From positions 1,980,501 through 2,044,500 of the forward strand of contig NZ_CP072309.1 in NCBI RefSeq assembly GCF_017726655.1: a DNA stretch of 64,000 nucleotides. The letters are read 5' to 3'. A program made the translations under genes and the position numbers. The notes beneath the pieces were generated by a model. The model saw only the letters and a list, made by a program, of their open reading frames with translations, was not told the DNA's origin and did no database searches. This document shows, piece after piece, positions 17,043 to 25,433 of this stretch. Origin of the DNA: Agrobacterium tumefaciens (GTDB taxonomy: Bacteria > Pseudomonadota > Alphaproteobacteria > Rhizobiales > Rhizobiaceae). Numbering within the stretch: the first letter of the stretch is position 1; each line of letters starts with the position of its first letter.

Positions 17043-18566
17043 GTGTCCCGTCTCATCTTGATCCTCGGGGATCAATTGTCGCCTTCGATTTCCTCGCTTG
17101 ATGGCGTTGATAAAGAGCAAGATACGCTACTGCTTTGTGAGGTGATGGCAGAGGCGACCTATGTTGGTCACCACAAGAAGAAGATTGCATTCATCTTTTC
17201 AGCGATGCGGCACTTTGCCGAAGAATTGCGCGAAGCAGGCTATCGGGTGCGCTACACGACAATCGATGATGAAGACAATGCGGGCTCCTTTACCGGCGAA
17301 GTCAAACGAGCGGTAACCGCCATCGATCCATTGGCAATTTGCGTGACCGAGGCCGGCGAATGGCGCGTCAAGTCCGAACTCGAGAGTTTAGAGGGTGCCG
17401 TCGGCGTGCCGGTCGAGATCAGGCCGGATACGCGGTTTCTCGCAACGCAGCGCGAGTTTCGAGACTGGGCCGAAGGTCGAAAAAGCCTGACGATGGAGTA
17501 TTTCTACCGCGAGATGCGGCGAAAGACAGGACTGTTGATGCAGGGTGACGAGCCTGTCGGCGGGCGCTGGAATTTCGACGCGGAGAACCGCAATCCGGCA
17601 AAGCCAGACCTACTGAGGCCCAAACATCTGGTCGTAGAGCCGGATGAGATCACCAATGAGGTCCTTGGAACAGTCGATGCCCTGTTTTCGAAGAATTTCG
17701 GCACGTTGAAAAATTTCCGTTTCGCCGTGACGCGCAAGGATGCGGAGCGCGTCATGACGTCCTTTATCGAGGATTTTCTTCCGAACTTCGGCGCGACACA
17801 GGACGCCATGCTGCAGGATGATCCCTATCTCAATCACTCTCTCCTGTCGTTCTACATCAATTCTGGCCTGCTCGACGCCTTGGACGTCTGCAAGGCTGCC
17901 GAGCGCGCCTATCGTAAGGGCGCAGCACCGCTTAACGCCGTCGAAGGTTTCATCCGCCAGATCATCGGCTGGCGGGAATATATGCGCGGGATTTACTGGT
18001 TTGCAGGACCGGACTATGTCGAAAGGAATTTCTTTGGCAACGACAGGCCGCTGCCGGGATTTTATTGGACGGGCAAGACGCACATGAACTGCATGGCGAC
18101 CGTGATCAGAGAAACCATGGAAAATGCTTATGCGCATCATATTCAGCGCCTGATGATCACAGGCAATTTTGCGCTGCTGGCCGGCATTGATCCGAAGGCC
18201 GTTCATCAATGGTATCTGGAGGTTTACGCAGATGCCTATGAATGGGTCGAACTGCCTAATGTGGTCGGCATGAGCCAGTTCGCCGACGGCGGGTTTCTCG
18301 GCACGAAACCCTATGCTGCCAGCGGAAACTACATCAATCGCATGTCTGACTATTGCAGCACCTGCCGCTACGATCCGAAAGAGCGTCTGGGGGAGAATGC
18401 CTGTCCGTTCAATGCGCTTTATTGGGATTTTCTCGCTCGCAACCGAGACAAGCTGAAATCGAACCATCGTCTCGCGCAGCCCTATGCCACCTGGGCCCGC
18501 ATGAGCGAGGATGTGCGCCATGATCTCAGGGCGAAAGCAGCGAGCTTCCTTGCCAGGCTGAGCTGA
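17043..18566 (+). CDS. phrB: Iron-sulfur bacterial (6-4) photolyase PhrB
   Basis: A 507-residue cryptochrome/photolyase of the FeS-BCP (bacterial cryptochrome and photolyase) group. The four 4Fe-4S cysteines sit at exactly the numbers known for Agrobacterium PhrB: C350, C438, C441 and C454 (HMNC, YCSTC and ENAC). PhrB repairs pyrimidine (6-4) lesions in DNA using blue light, with FAD and a ribolumazine antenna. I place the start at GTG 17043: it aligns with the PhrB N-terminus and gives the family's length. The longer frame from 16977 overlaps the acetyltransferase end. The FAD-binding part (LNHSLLSFYINSGLLD through GFIRQIIGWREYMRG) is intact. Confidence 0.96.
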   Translation: MSRLILILGDQLSPSISSLDGVDKEQDTLLLCEVMAEATYVGHHKKKIAFIFSAMRHFAEELREAGYRVRYTTIDDEDNAGSFTGEVKRAVTAIDPLAICVTEAGEWRVKSELESLEGAVGVPVEIRPDTRFLATQREFRDWAEGRKSLTMEYFYREMRRKTGLLMQGDEPVGGRWNFDAENRNPAKPDLLRPKHLVVEPDEITNEVLGTVDALFSKNFGTLKNFRFAVTRKDAERVMTSFIEDFLPNFGATQDAMLQDDPYLNHSLLSFYINSGLLDALDVCKAAERAYRKGAAPLNAVEGFIRQIIGWREYMRGIYWFAGPDYVERNFFGNDRPLPGFYWTGKTHMNCMATVIRETMENAYAHHIQRLMITGNFALLAGIDPKAVHQWYLEVYADAYEWVELPNVVGMSQFADGGFLGTKPYAASGNYINRMSDYCSTCRYDPKERLGENACPFNALYWDFLARNRDKLKSNHRLAQPYATWARMSEDVRHDLRAKAASFLARLS

Positions 18567-18619
18567 CGCCGTGCCTAAAGCGGCGGGCGATATCAGCTCA
18601 GGCCCGGTAATTCCATTCT

Positions 18620-19033
18620 TTACCAGCCATAGCTGAAGGTGAGGCCGCTGCCGTTGTCGCCATCCTGCACCACATTGGTGTCGGTATTCCGACCATATTG
18701 AAAGATGCCATAGGCATTGTTGTTGCCGTTCTGCTGCAGCGTTGCCGAATGGCCATTTCCGCGTTGACGGATAAAACCAAGGTTGCCACCACCGTTCTGG
18801 GCGATGCCCGCTGCATTGCCGCGACCGAGCTGTTTGATTTCGGCGTTCTTGAAGTTTCGATAGAGGGAGTAGGCCCGGATTCCTGTCGAGAGGAGGTCGC
18901 CGTTCGGCCCATCGGTTGGCGCAAGGTTGAAGGAGATGCTGCCGCCGGCATGGGCGGGCGTGGAAAGCAGCGCCGGCGTGAGGCCGCCGGCAAGCAGGGT
19001 AACGGCCATTATTTTCAACATGTTGCGAGCCAT
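18620..19033 (-). CDS. Curlin-repeat protein (CsgA/CsgB-like)
   Basis: A 137-residue secreted protein with a Sec signal peptide (MARNMLKIMAVTLLAGG... AHA, cleavage near residue 29) and four degenerate curlin-type repeats of about 20-23 residues in the C-terminal half. Typical repeat elements are IKQLGRGNAAGIAQNG, IRQRGNGHSATLQQNG and IFQYGRNTDTNVVQDG. Curlin subunits polymerise outside the cell into amyloid fibres. The start at 19033 has GGAG 7 bases upstream; an in-frame start 12 bases earlier is weaker. It may be the minor (nucleator) subunit. Confidence 0.75.
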   Translation of the reverse strand: MARNMLKIMAVTLLAGGLTPALLSTPAHAGGSISFNLAPTDGPNGDLLSTGIRAYSLYRNFKNAEIKQLGRGNAAGIAQNGGGNLGFIRQRGNGHSATLQQNGNNNAYGIFQYGRNTDTNVVQDGDNGSGLTFSYGW

Positions 19034-19146
19034 TGTTATCTCCATCTGTGAGCGGCCTGTCGATGGTCCGACTATTGCATTGTCTAACTGAACCCGACTG
19101 GAACCGGCCGTTCAGATGTCGTTCAGCGCTCGGTGGCGACAACACG

Positions 19147-19174
19147 AAAAGGACGCCGAAGCCGGCGTCCTTTT
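19147..19174 (-). terminator. Rho-independent terminator after csgH
   Basis: Perfect 11-bp stem AAAAGGACGCC (19147-19157)/GGCGTCCTTTT (19164-19174) with a 6-base loop. The A/T tails make it work in both directions. It lies between the csgH stop and the next curlin gene on the same strand, so the latter needs its own promoter. Confidence 0.75.
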
Positions 19175-19199
19175 CTGGTCATATTTGTGCGATGACTGA

Positions 19200-19598
19200 C
19201 TAATAGCCGCCGCCCGTGCTGGTGCAGGTGAAGGTCTTGCCATCGATTGTAAGATCCAGCACCGCTTTGTAACGCGATCCCGCGGCATCAAGCATCACTG
19301 AACTCAACAACTGCGAGCCTCCTGCTGCGGCGCTGAAATCACCGCCTTGACTGATGAGGGAACTGCCGCCGCCGCCTGATTTTTCAATGCGGAACGTGTA
19401 GGTGCCTGTTTCCTTGGGGTCTGCGTTGGCGAAAGCCTGCAGCTTCACCATGCCCGTCTGCGGCGTCGCCTTGATGGCGCAGACTTTATCAGCTGCGGGC
19501 TCCTTTGCTGTCGAGATTGCCGCAAGGGCGCCGACGGGGAGCATTGCGAGCGCAATGACTGCTGCCAGCGGGCTTGTACGTCTGACGCGATGGGGCAT
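19200..19598 (-). CDS. csgH: Curli-type amyloid chaperone CsgH
   Basis: A 132-residue exported protein with a signal peptide ending near ALAA (residue 27) and a small immunoglobulin-like beta domain. Two cysteines (KVCAIKA near the N-terminus of the domain and TFTCTST near the end) could form a disulfide. CsgH is the alphaproteobacterial member of the CsgC-like family that stops curlins aggregating in the periplasm. Position between two curlin-repeat genes supports the assignment; sequence similarity alone, read by eye, would not be decisive. Confidence 0.65.
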   Translation of the reverse strand: MPHRVRRTSPLAAVIALAMLPVGALAAISTAKEPAADKVCAIKATPQTGMVKLQAFANADPKETGTYTFRIEKSGGGGSSLISQGGDFSAAAGGSQLLSSVMLDAAGSRYKAVLDLTIDGKTFTCTSTGGGY

Positions 19599-19660
19599 GG
19601 TAGTCTCCCTGATGAGCGGGTGTTTTGATCTCGACCATTTTGACGTCGCTGCGGCTGCGG

Positions 19661-20098
19661 TTACGGGCAGGCCTGCACAAAAGCAGCCACATTGTCATTG
19701 CCGCCCTGGGCCACATTGGCGCTGCAGCCACGGCCTACCTGCACACCCGCCGCGATATTTCCATTGCCGTCCTGCGTCAGGATGGTGGTGTGATTGGAAC
19801 CGAACTGGCCGATACCAGCCACGTTGCGGTTACCCGTCTGATAGGTGGAGCCGTAGTTGTCATGGCCTTCCTGCCCGACGGCGGAAAGATTGTGACGACC
19901 GTATTGATGGCCGGTAATTCTGTTGTAGCCGCCATTCTGATAGGTGCGGATGCGGTTGCCATACCCTTCCTGCGCGCCGCCCGCCGAGTTGGACCAGCCG
20001 TATTGTTCGATGCGCACATCGTTGGCCATGACGGGAGACGTGGCGGTAATGCCAACGAGAGCGAAAAGTGCGATTGCAACAAAAGACGTACGGATCAT
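19661..20098 (-). CDS. Curlin-repeat protein (CsgA-like major subunit)
   Basis: A 145-residue secreted curlin. The signal peptide is MIRTSFVAIALFALVG... VMA, followed by about five repeats with a period near 22 residues built on Q-x-G-x-x-N (EQYGWSN, AQEGYGNRI, YQNGGYNRI, HQYGRHN, GQEGHDN, YQTGNRN, GQFGSN). The protein ends in a CP pair (VQACP) and contains a second Cys in GRGCSANV. The start at 20098 has GGAG 6 bases upstream; the longer frame to 20302 is spurious. No csgG, csgE or csgF secretion gene lies in the window. Confidence 0.8.
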   Translation of the reverse strand: MIRTSFVAIALFALVGITATSPVMANDVRIEQYGWSNSAGGAQEGYGNRIRTYQNGGYNRITGHQYGRHNLSAVGQEGHDNYGSTYQTGNRNVAGIGQFGSNHTTILTQDGNGNIAAGVQVGRGCSANVAQGGNDNVAAFVQACP

Positions 20099-20237
20099 GA
20101 CTGTCTCCTCAGGCGGATGGGACCGCGGTTGAACGTCTTTGTTGTAGACGGTCCCATCGGAATGGAAGCTGAAGAGACTATTCAGTCGCAGTTCATGCGC
20201 TGGTGCCGGCAGGGTGGTGTTGCCCAATGCGCAGGTT

Positions 20238-21047
20238 TCAGACCAGGGCGAGAATGCGCGCCGGTCCACCCGTTCCGCCACGATGCTTTGGTGCGCCGAC
20301 AACGATGGTCGCGCCCTTGACCGGCAGGGCCTCGAGATTATTCAGGCCCTCTATACCGTAGCGCCCGGCAGGCAGCCAGGAATTGTGAACGGCGAAATCC
20401 GCGGAGTTGCCTGGATCGAGCGAGAGAGTGTCGACGCCGATCGCAACCGCGTCGTGCTTCAACAGAAGATCGGTTGCCGATTTTCCGAAACCGGGGAACG
20501 CAAATTTTCCGGCATCGTCGGTTCTGAAGGCGGGCCTTTTCACCTTGGTCGCCCACCCGGAGCGCAGAGCGACGACCGCGCCTACGGGAATGTCACCGTT
20601 GGCGGATATCCAGCGCTCTATATCCTCGGCCTCGATCGTGGCGTTGGCATCCTCTTTCGCGCGGTCGGTAATGTCGATGATCGCCAGCGGCGCTACGAGC
20701 TTTTGTGGCTCCAACTGGTCGACACTCGCGCCGTCCGCGCTGAAGTGAAACGGGGCATCGATGTGCGTGCCGGTGTGCTCATAGATGGTGAGTTTGTGGA
20801 GCTGGTATCCGTCCTTGGCAATATCGGCGGCCCACTCGAACGCGATGCCCGGTTTTCCGTCAAATGTTGGAAATTCCGAATCATATGTGTGGGTCAGATC
20901 GACGACCCGCGTCGGTGCCTGGGCGAGCGCCGGGGCAGCAACGCTGCCCGCCGCCACCGCCGCGATACCGGCCGCCGCGCCCTTGAAGAGCAGGCGTCGC
21001 GAAAGCATGTTCTGTTTCACATTTTCGATCACGCAATGATTGCACAT
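20238..21047 (-). CDS. Exported cyclase-family protein (kynurenine formamidase-like hydrolase)
   Basis: A 269-residue member of the cyclase (PF04199) family of metal-dependent hydrolases. The family motif HTGTHIDAPFHF is clear, with a second site LDPGNSADFAVHNSWLPAG. It has a twin-arginine signal (SRRLLFKGAAAGIAAVAAGS) and an AxA cleavage site near residue 42, so it should act in the periplasm as a folded metalloenzyme. The start used is the ATG at 21047; an internal ATG at 21008 would leave the Tat motif right at the N-terminus. Substrate unknown: the family hydrolyses cyclic amides, formamides and esters. Confidence 0.82.
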   Translation of the reverse strand: MCNHCVIENVKQNMLSRRLLFKGAAAGIAAVAAGSVAAPALAQAPTRVVDLTHTYDSEFPTFDGKPGIAFEWAADIAKDGYQLHKLTIYEHTGTHIDAPFHFSADGASVDQLEPQKLVAPLAIIDITDRAKEDANATIEAEDIERWISANGDIPVGAVVALRSGWATKVKRPAFRTDDAGKFAFPGFGKSATDLLLKHDAVAIGVDTLSLDPGNSADFAVHNSWLPAGRYGIEGLNNLEALPVKGATIVVGAPKHRGGTGGPARILALV

Positions 21048-21143
21048 GCCTCGGTCCCTCGTTGAGAACTATTCCCCGCTGGAGAGGGTAGCGCAAACGG
21101 GACATGAAGCAAGGCGGGAAGGTTGCTGATTTTTGGCCCGTGT

Positions 21144-22256
21144 TTACATCGCGGTTTCGGCGAGCCTCTGTCCATAAGCGGCAATGGATCTGCCCACCGG
21201 CAGGCGGGCTCTCTGATAGTGTGAGAGGGCGCCGGGCAAATCCTCGGTTTGCCGCAGGGCATCGCGCAACGCCATTGCGTCGCCTGCGGCCTTGGAAACG
21301 CCCATGGCTGTGTGAGGTCGCACGACAAAGGCGGCATCTCCCAACAGCGCGATACGCTGCGACACCATCTGTTCGGCCTCATAGTCAAAAATGCCCTGGA
21401 TGGACGGGGTTTCCTCAGCTACCACCGCGAGCGCCAATTGCGGCGGCAGAAGCGAAAAGGCGTCTTCGCGCAATTGCTTTCGGCGGTACTCCGACAGTTC
21501 GCCGCGCGGCAAGGAATGTTGGAAAAGCCTGCCGTCACGGCCGGTGAAGGTTCGAGCAAGCTCATCCGCCGCTGTCGGACCATACCAGACCCAGTTGTAG
21601 CGGCGCTGTCCCTGCCGCGTTTCGCCACGTGGCCCCGGTACAAGATAACCGAGAACATGAACTCCGGGCGCGATGTAGAAGGCGAAACGGTCCAGCAGCA
21701 GGGCTGCATCGGCAGGCAATTTCGTTTCGGGGATCAGCCCGCGCCAGGCGACATAGCCTGCATAGGCATTTTCTGAATGACGGTTGACGGCACCTCGGAC
21801 TGCCGAACCCAAACCATCCGCGCCGATTACCAGATCGGCACATTCGTCCGTGCCGTCGGCGAATGACAATATCACCCCTTCGGGACCTTCCCGGACCGCA
21901 TTGACATGATGGCCGAGACGATAGGTGTCGGCAAGGAGGCGCGAGGACACGCGCTCAAAGAGGTAGTCCCACGACACTTGCATCTGCGGCGTGTTTTGGC
22001 GCCGGGCCACGCGGCCACCGGCATCGAGGTAGATGCGTTCCTTCGCGACCACACCGACATGGGCGACGTCTTCGCAGCCGATCTGGCCGAGAACCTCAAA
22101 CAGTTCCTGCTGAGGCACCAGTCCCGCGCCACGCCCGGCGAGGCCGGAGGATGAGCGTTCGTATAGTCTCACATCGTGCCCGTCCTCCTGAAGCAATATC
22201 GCCGTAAAGAGGCCGGCAAGCGAGCCGCCAGCGATCCGGATTGTCAATGGTTTCAT
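21144..22256 (-). CDS. FAD-dependent aromatic monooxygenase
   Basis: A 370-residue group A flavin monooxygenase. It shows the FAD dinucleotide motif IAGGSLAGLFTAILLQEDGHDVRLYERS at the N-terminus, the DG motif LVIGADGLGSAVR around residue 140, and the second FAD motif IALLGDAAFVVRPHTAMG near residue 305. The last stretch resembles 2,6-dihydroxypyridine and related N-heterocycle hydroxylases. Such enzymes use NADH and oxygen to hydroxylate an aromatic ring in the cytoplasm. It stands between the cyclase and the oxalate decarboxylase gene, all on the same strand. Substrate not identifiable. Confidence 0.85.
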   Translation of the reverse strand: MKPLTIRIAGGSLAGLFTAILLQEDGHDVRLYERSSSGLAGRGAGLVPQQELFEVLGQIGCEDVAHVGVVAKERIYLDAGGRVARRQNTPQMQVSWDYLFERVSSRLLADTYRLGHHVNAVREGPEGVILSFADGTDECADLVIGADGLGSAVRGAVNRHSENAYAGYVAWRGLIPETKLPADAALLLDRFAFYIAPGVHVLGYLVPGPRGETRQGQRRYNWVWYGPTAADELARTFTGRDGRLFQHSLPRGELSEYRRKQLREDAFSLLPPQLALAVVAEETPSIQGIFDYEAEQMVSQRIALLGDAAFVVRPHTAMGVSKAAGDAMALRDALRQTEDLPGALSHYQRARLPVGRSIAAYGQRLAETAM

Positions 22257-22336
22257 GGCCCGTTCCTATCTTTCGAGTTTTGTATTGGTGAGGAACGACC
22301 GGCGGATCGGGTCTGCCGAAACGCCGGTCGATTTCT

Positions 22337-23584
22337 TCAGCCGGGCATGATCGCAGGCTGGTTGGCGGGGAATTTCGCCACATCCTCAATGCTGACGTTC
22401 AGGTGCTGCGCCACCAGCGCCGGCGGGGTGTGCGTCAGCCAGGACGACAGGCTGACCTCCTGGTATTCGGCAGCCTTGAAGACCGCGACGAATTGCAGAT
22501 CGGTCTTCCCGGTGTTTTCGATGATGTGGCCCTGGCTTCTTTTCACGTAACCAATATCGCCGGCACGGAAATCGGCGGTCTGGCTGCGTGGCCCCGCGTC
22601 GAACACGGTCATCCGGCCTTCACCCTTGATCCAGTATTGCCATTCGTCCGCATTGGGGTGCCAGTGCATTTCACGCACGCCGCCCGGCTTGATCGTTTCG
22701 ATGGCGGCGGCAATGGTTTTGGAAACGGTAAAGGCGCTGCTATCCGCAAGGCGAATGAAGCCGGCTGCGTTTTCCTTCAGCGGTTTTGATGTCCCGAGTT
22801 TGTAGGTGAAAGGGAAAGGAGGGAGACCAGCTCCGGCAACGGCTTCCTGATCCCTGGAGAGCGGTCCCGGCTCCTTGCCCTGAAAAATCCAGAGATTCTG
22901 CAGCGGAATGTTGCGGAAGACGTCCGGCGCGACCCCGAAATTCTTGGCCAGCAGTTCAGGTGAGGTATGTGCCAGCCAGTCGGTCAGCAGCAAGGTGCCG
23001 TATTCGGACTGGTCGCCTTCATCGAATACGATGACGAATTCGCATCCGTCAGGCCCAAGCCCTTGCAGCGAATGGGGATAGCCGGCCGGAAAATACCAGA
23101 GATCGCCGGCCTCGACGTCCTGCACATAGGCGCGACCCTGCGTATCAAGCACAGTGATACGGCAACGCCCGTTGGTCATGATCGCCCATTCTGCCGCGCG
23201 GTGCCAGTGCATCTCGCGAATGCCGCCTGGTCCCAGCCGCATGTTGACGCCGGAGACGGCATCCGAAATCGCGAAGTCCGACTTGGTCACCTGGCGGGCC
23301 CAGCCGCCGTTCTGGATACGTTTGGCGGCGTTGTTGAACGAGCCCCAGAAAAGCTGCATGTCGCCGACATCGGTCGCCGGTGGGCTCTGGAAGGACGGAA
23401 ACTGGTCGTTCATCGCAGGGTTCTTCGGGCCGGGATCGCTGACGCTGGCGGCATTGGCATTGATTGCTCCCTCGGCAGGCAGATCGGGATTGCCGAACGA
23501 TGCTGCTCCGGCCGTGCTGGCGGCAAGGGCGGTGCCGCCGACGGCGCCGATTGCGAGGACTGCGCGTCTGGTCAACGTTTCCAT
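22337..23584 (-). CDS. oxdC: Bicupin oxalate decarboxylase
   Basis: A 415-residue bicupin with the length and two Mn sites of oxalate decarboxylase, which splits oxalate into formate and CO2. The first cupin has REMHWHRAAEWAIM and FPAGYPHSLQG, the second REMHWHPNADEWQYW and GHIIENTG. The mobile lid of Bacillus OxdC (SENST) corresponds to SEYGT here and keeps the catalytic Glu, so decarboxylase rather than oxidase activity is expected. An N-terminal Tat signal (LTRRAVLAIGAVGGTAL) suggests export. It starts one base after the stop of the upstream 151-residue gene, so translation is coupled. Confidence 0.9.
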   Translation of the reverse strand: METLTRRAVLAIGAVGGTALAASTAGAASFGNPDLPAEGAINANAASVSDPGPKNPAMNDQFPSFQSPPATDVGDMQLFWGSFNNAAKRIQNGGWARQVTKSDFAISDAVSGVNMRLGPGGIREMHWHRAAEWAIMTNGRCRITVLDTQGRAYVQDVEAGDLWYFPAGYPHSLQGLGPDGCEFVIVFDEGDQSEYGTLLLTDWLAHTSPELLAKNFGVAPDVFRNIPLQNLWIFQGKEPGPLSRDQEAVAGAGLPPFPFTYKLGTSKPLKENAAGFIRLADSSAFTVSKTIAAAIETIKPGGVREMHWHPNADEWQYWIKGEGRMTVFDAGPRSQTADFRAGDIGYVKRSQGHIIENTGKTDLQFVAVFKAAEYQEVSLSSWLTHTPPALVAQHLNVSIEDVAKFPANQPAIMPG

Positions 23585-23585
23585 T

Positions 23586-24041
23586 TCAGAACTCCTTGTT
23601 CATGGCGAGTTGGGAGGAGGTGTCGATAGGGTGGGGTTGCGATGCGACCTGGAGCACCGCGATGCGGTCGATCAGCTCGGCATTGAAGAGGCGGTGTTGC
23701 AACTGACAAAAGGCTCTGGGATCGAACGTGTCGTGCCGGTCCGTCTTCTGGGCGGCGCGAGTGGCGACGCAGGACGTCCTGTCCATTACCGGAACAGCCA
23801 CGCCTTCGGGCGCATCGCTGTCGGCCGCGGAAAGTCCGGCGAGCCCGCCAATCGTCTGCGGCGTGACGATGCGGAAGCCGCTCGCCGATGCGACCTCTTC
23901 GGAGGCCGCAAGCGCCGGTTCGGTATTCCTGATCAGGAGAGCGTTGCCACCGAGCACTGCAATCGCACCCAATGCCAACACCGTTGCGACTTTGAGATGA
24001 CGAGGTCTGCGCTCGTCTGCATTCTGACTGATGGAGGTCAT
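23586..24041 (-). CDS. Membrane-anchored protein coupled to oxalate decarboxylase
   Basis: I do not recognise this 151-residue protein. It has one N-terminal membrane helix (about residues 20-40, VATVLALGAIAVLGGNALL) and then a polar, cysteine-containing tail. The stop is followed by one base and then the ATG of oxdC. The start at 24041 has GGAG 6 bases upstream; a longer frame to 24110 is less likely. The context suggests a role with exported oxalate decarboxylase, for example anchoring or metal supply, but nothing in the sequence proves it. Confidence 0.65.
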   Translation of the reverse strand: MTSISQNADERRPRHLKVATVLALGAIAVLGGNALLIRNTEPALAASEEVASASGFRIVTPQTIGGLAGLSAADSDAPEGVAVPVMDRTSCVATRAAQKTDRHDTFDPRAFCQLQHRLFNAELIDRIAVLQVASQPHPIDTSSQLAMNKEF

Positions 24042-24185
24042 GCCCTGCTCCACAAATAGGGTGATGGTGTCGCAAGGACCGTCCACAAGGGAGGCGCTTG
24101 ACTGGAACAAAGGCTACGGCGGGGTGGATGCGCCGGCATCTATACAGAGGTCTAGTTCGTATACCGGAAGGTGTTGGCGGCAGGA

Positions 24186-24205
24186 CAAATGCCGAAAGGC
24201 ATTTG
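24186..24205. other. 8-bp hairpin upstream of the oxdC operon
   Basis: CAAATGCC/GGCATTTG (24186-24193 and 24198-24205) form a perfect hairpin closed by GAAA on the plus strand. It lies in the 295-base gap between the single-domain response regulator and the oxdC operon. No U-tract follows. The rest of this gap shows no gene. Confidence 0.4.
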
Positions 24206-24336
24206 CTCAACGGCAAAATAGGCTCGGACGGCATGGCGTCGGAGCATGAAGTCGTCACGGATGTTCATCGGATGGGAGCGGTCAGCGCGATGGAAGGTTG
24301 TCCAGTCGCCGATTGCGGCCGAGCGGCATGCTGCGG

Positions 24337-24711
24337 TCAGGGCCGCTGGCCGAGAACGGATTCCAGGCATCCGATCAGATTGCCGATATTGACCGGCTTG
24401 CGAAGAAAGGCCAAAGCGCCGCCGCTCAGGGCAGCATTCCGGGTGCGTTCATCCTCGTAGGAGGTTACGAAGATCATCGGCGGATGGCTGCCGCGCCGAT
24501 TGAGCTCGCTCTGCAGCTCGATGCCGGACAGACCGGGCATTTTCACATCCACGACGATGCAGTCGATGCCCGCCTGCTGCTGCGACTCCAAAAAATGCTC
24601 GGCGGATGCGAACAGGCGGCATTCGTAACCGAAGGACATGATGAGATCATCCATGGCTTCACGGATGGCTGGATCGTCGTCGACGACGGCAATGACGGGA
24701 ACGGGGGGCAA
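24337..24711 (-). CDS. Single-domain response regulator
   Basis: A 124-residue CheY-like receiver with no output domain. The acidic pair is VVDDDPA, the phospho-acceptor Asp is in CIVVDVKMPGLSG, the conserved Thr/Ser is in FVTSYEDE and the Lys in FLRKPV. It lies 65 bases after the FixJ-type regulator and its kinase, on the same strand. It probably works as a phosphate sink or as a modulator of that system, as single-domain regulators beside FixLJ-like pairs do. Confidence 0.88.
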   Translation of the reverse strand: MPPVPVIAVVDDDPAIREAMDDLIMSFGYECRLFASAEHFLESQQQAGIDCIVVDVKMPGLSGIELQSELNRRGSHPPMIFVTSYEDERTRNAALSGGALAFLRKPVNIGNLIGCLESVLGQRP

Positions 24712-24776
24712 TGAAAGCGACCTTTTCTGTTATCTTTCTTCCTCTATGCGCTCAGGCCCCTTTGAAAGATACCATA

Positions 24777-25433
24777 CTAAGATACAGGTGGTCGGAACTT
24801 CTCGCCGATCAGTTCCGCTTTCCGCACGAGGTCGGCGACCGATCTGGCCTCCATTTTGCGCATGACATTGCCCCTGTGCAATTTCACGGTGACTTCGCTG
24901 ATACCGAGTTCGTAAGCGATCTGTTTGTTCATCAGGCCGCGGACAACGGCCCCCATGACCTCGCGCTCCCTTGGCGTCAGCTGCTCGGCAAGGGAACTGA
25001 CGGCCTCGTTCTGGGCGCTTTCGCGGCGTCGCGACGCGTCCCGCTCCATCGCCTGCGCGACGGCATCCAGAATGTCCTGTTCCTTGAACGGCTTGGTCAG
25101 AAAATCGACGGCTCCCGCTTTCATTGCTCGCACGCTCATCGGAATATCACCGAAGCCGGTCATGAAAATGATCGGCATCCTGTTACCCACGCGTTCCAGC
25201 TGCATCTGGAAATCAAGACCGCTCGTGCCCGGGAGCCGCACGTCCAGCAGCAGGCAGCCGTGCCGGTCCAGATTGGCTTTTTCCAGGAAAGCGGCGGCGC
25301 TGTCGAAAGCTTCGACGTCGAATTTCATGGAGCGGAAAAGATCGGTAAGGGCTTCCCGCATCGACACGTCGTCATCGACGATGAAGACGATGGGTGAGGG
25401 CGGCTCCTTTGTCGTCTTGCGTGGCTCAGGCAT
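24777..25433 (-). CDS. FixJ-family response regulator (receiver plus LuxR-type HTH)
   Basis: A 218-residue response regulator with a receiver (phospho-Asp in LLLDVRLPGTSG, conserved Thr in FMTGFGD, Lys in FLTKPF) and a C-terminal LuxR/FixJ helix-turn-helix (LTPREREVMGAVVRGLMNKQIAYELGISEVTVKLHRGNVMRKM). It overlaps the histidine kinase gene by 8 bases and must be its partner. Likely targets are neighbouring genes: the oxalate decarboxylase operon downstream and the FdhF-like oxidoreductase upstream. That link is inferred from position. Confidence 0.9.
   Translation of the reverse strand: MPEPRKTTKEPPSPIVFIVDDDVSMREALTDLFRSMKFDVEAFDSAAAFLEKANLDRHGCLLLDVRLPGTSGLDFQMQLERVGNRMPIIFMTGFGDIPMSVRAMKAGAVDFLTKPFKEQDILDAVAQAMERDASRRRESAQNEAVSSLAEQLTPREREVMGAVVRGLMNKQIAYELGISEVTVKLHRGNVMRKMEARSVADLVRKAELIGEKFRPPVS

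Noticed and set aside
17610-19145. 511-residue minus-strand frame over the photolyase and curlin genes
   Set aside because: The plus-strand photolyase is unmistakable; the antisense protein is low-complexity and has no motifs.
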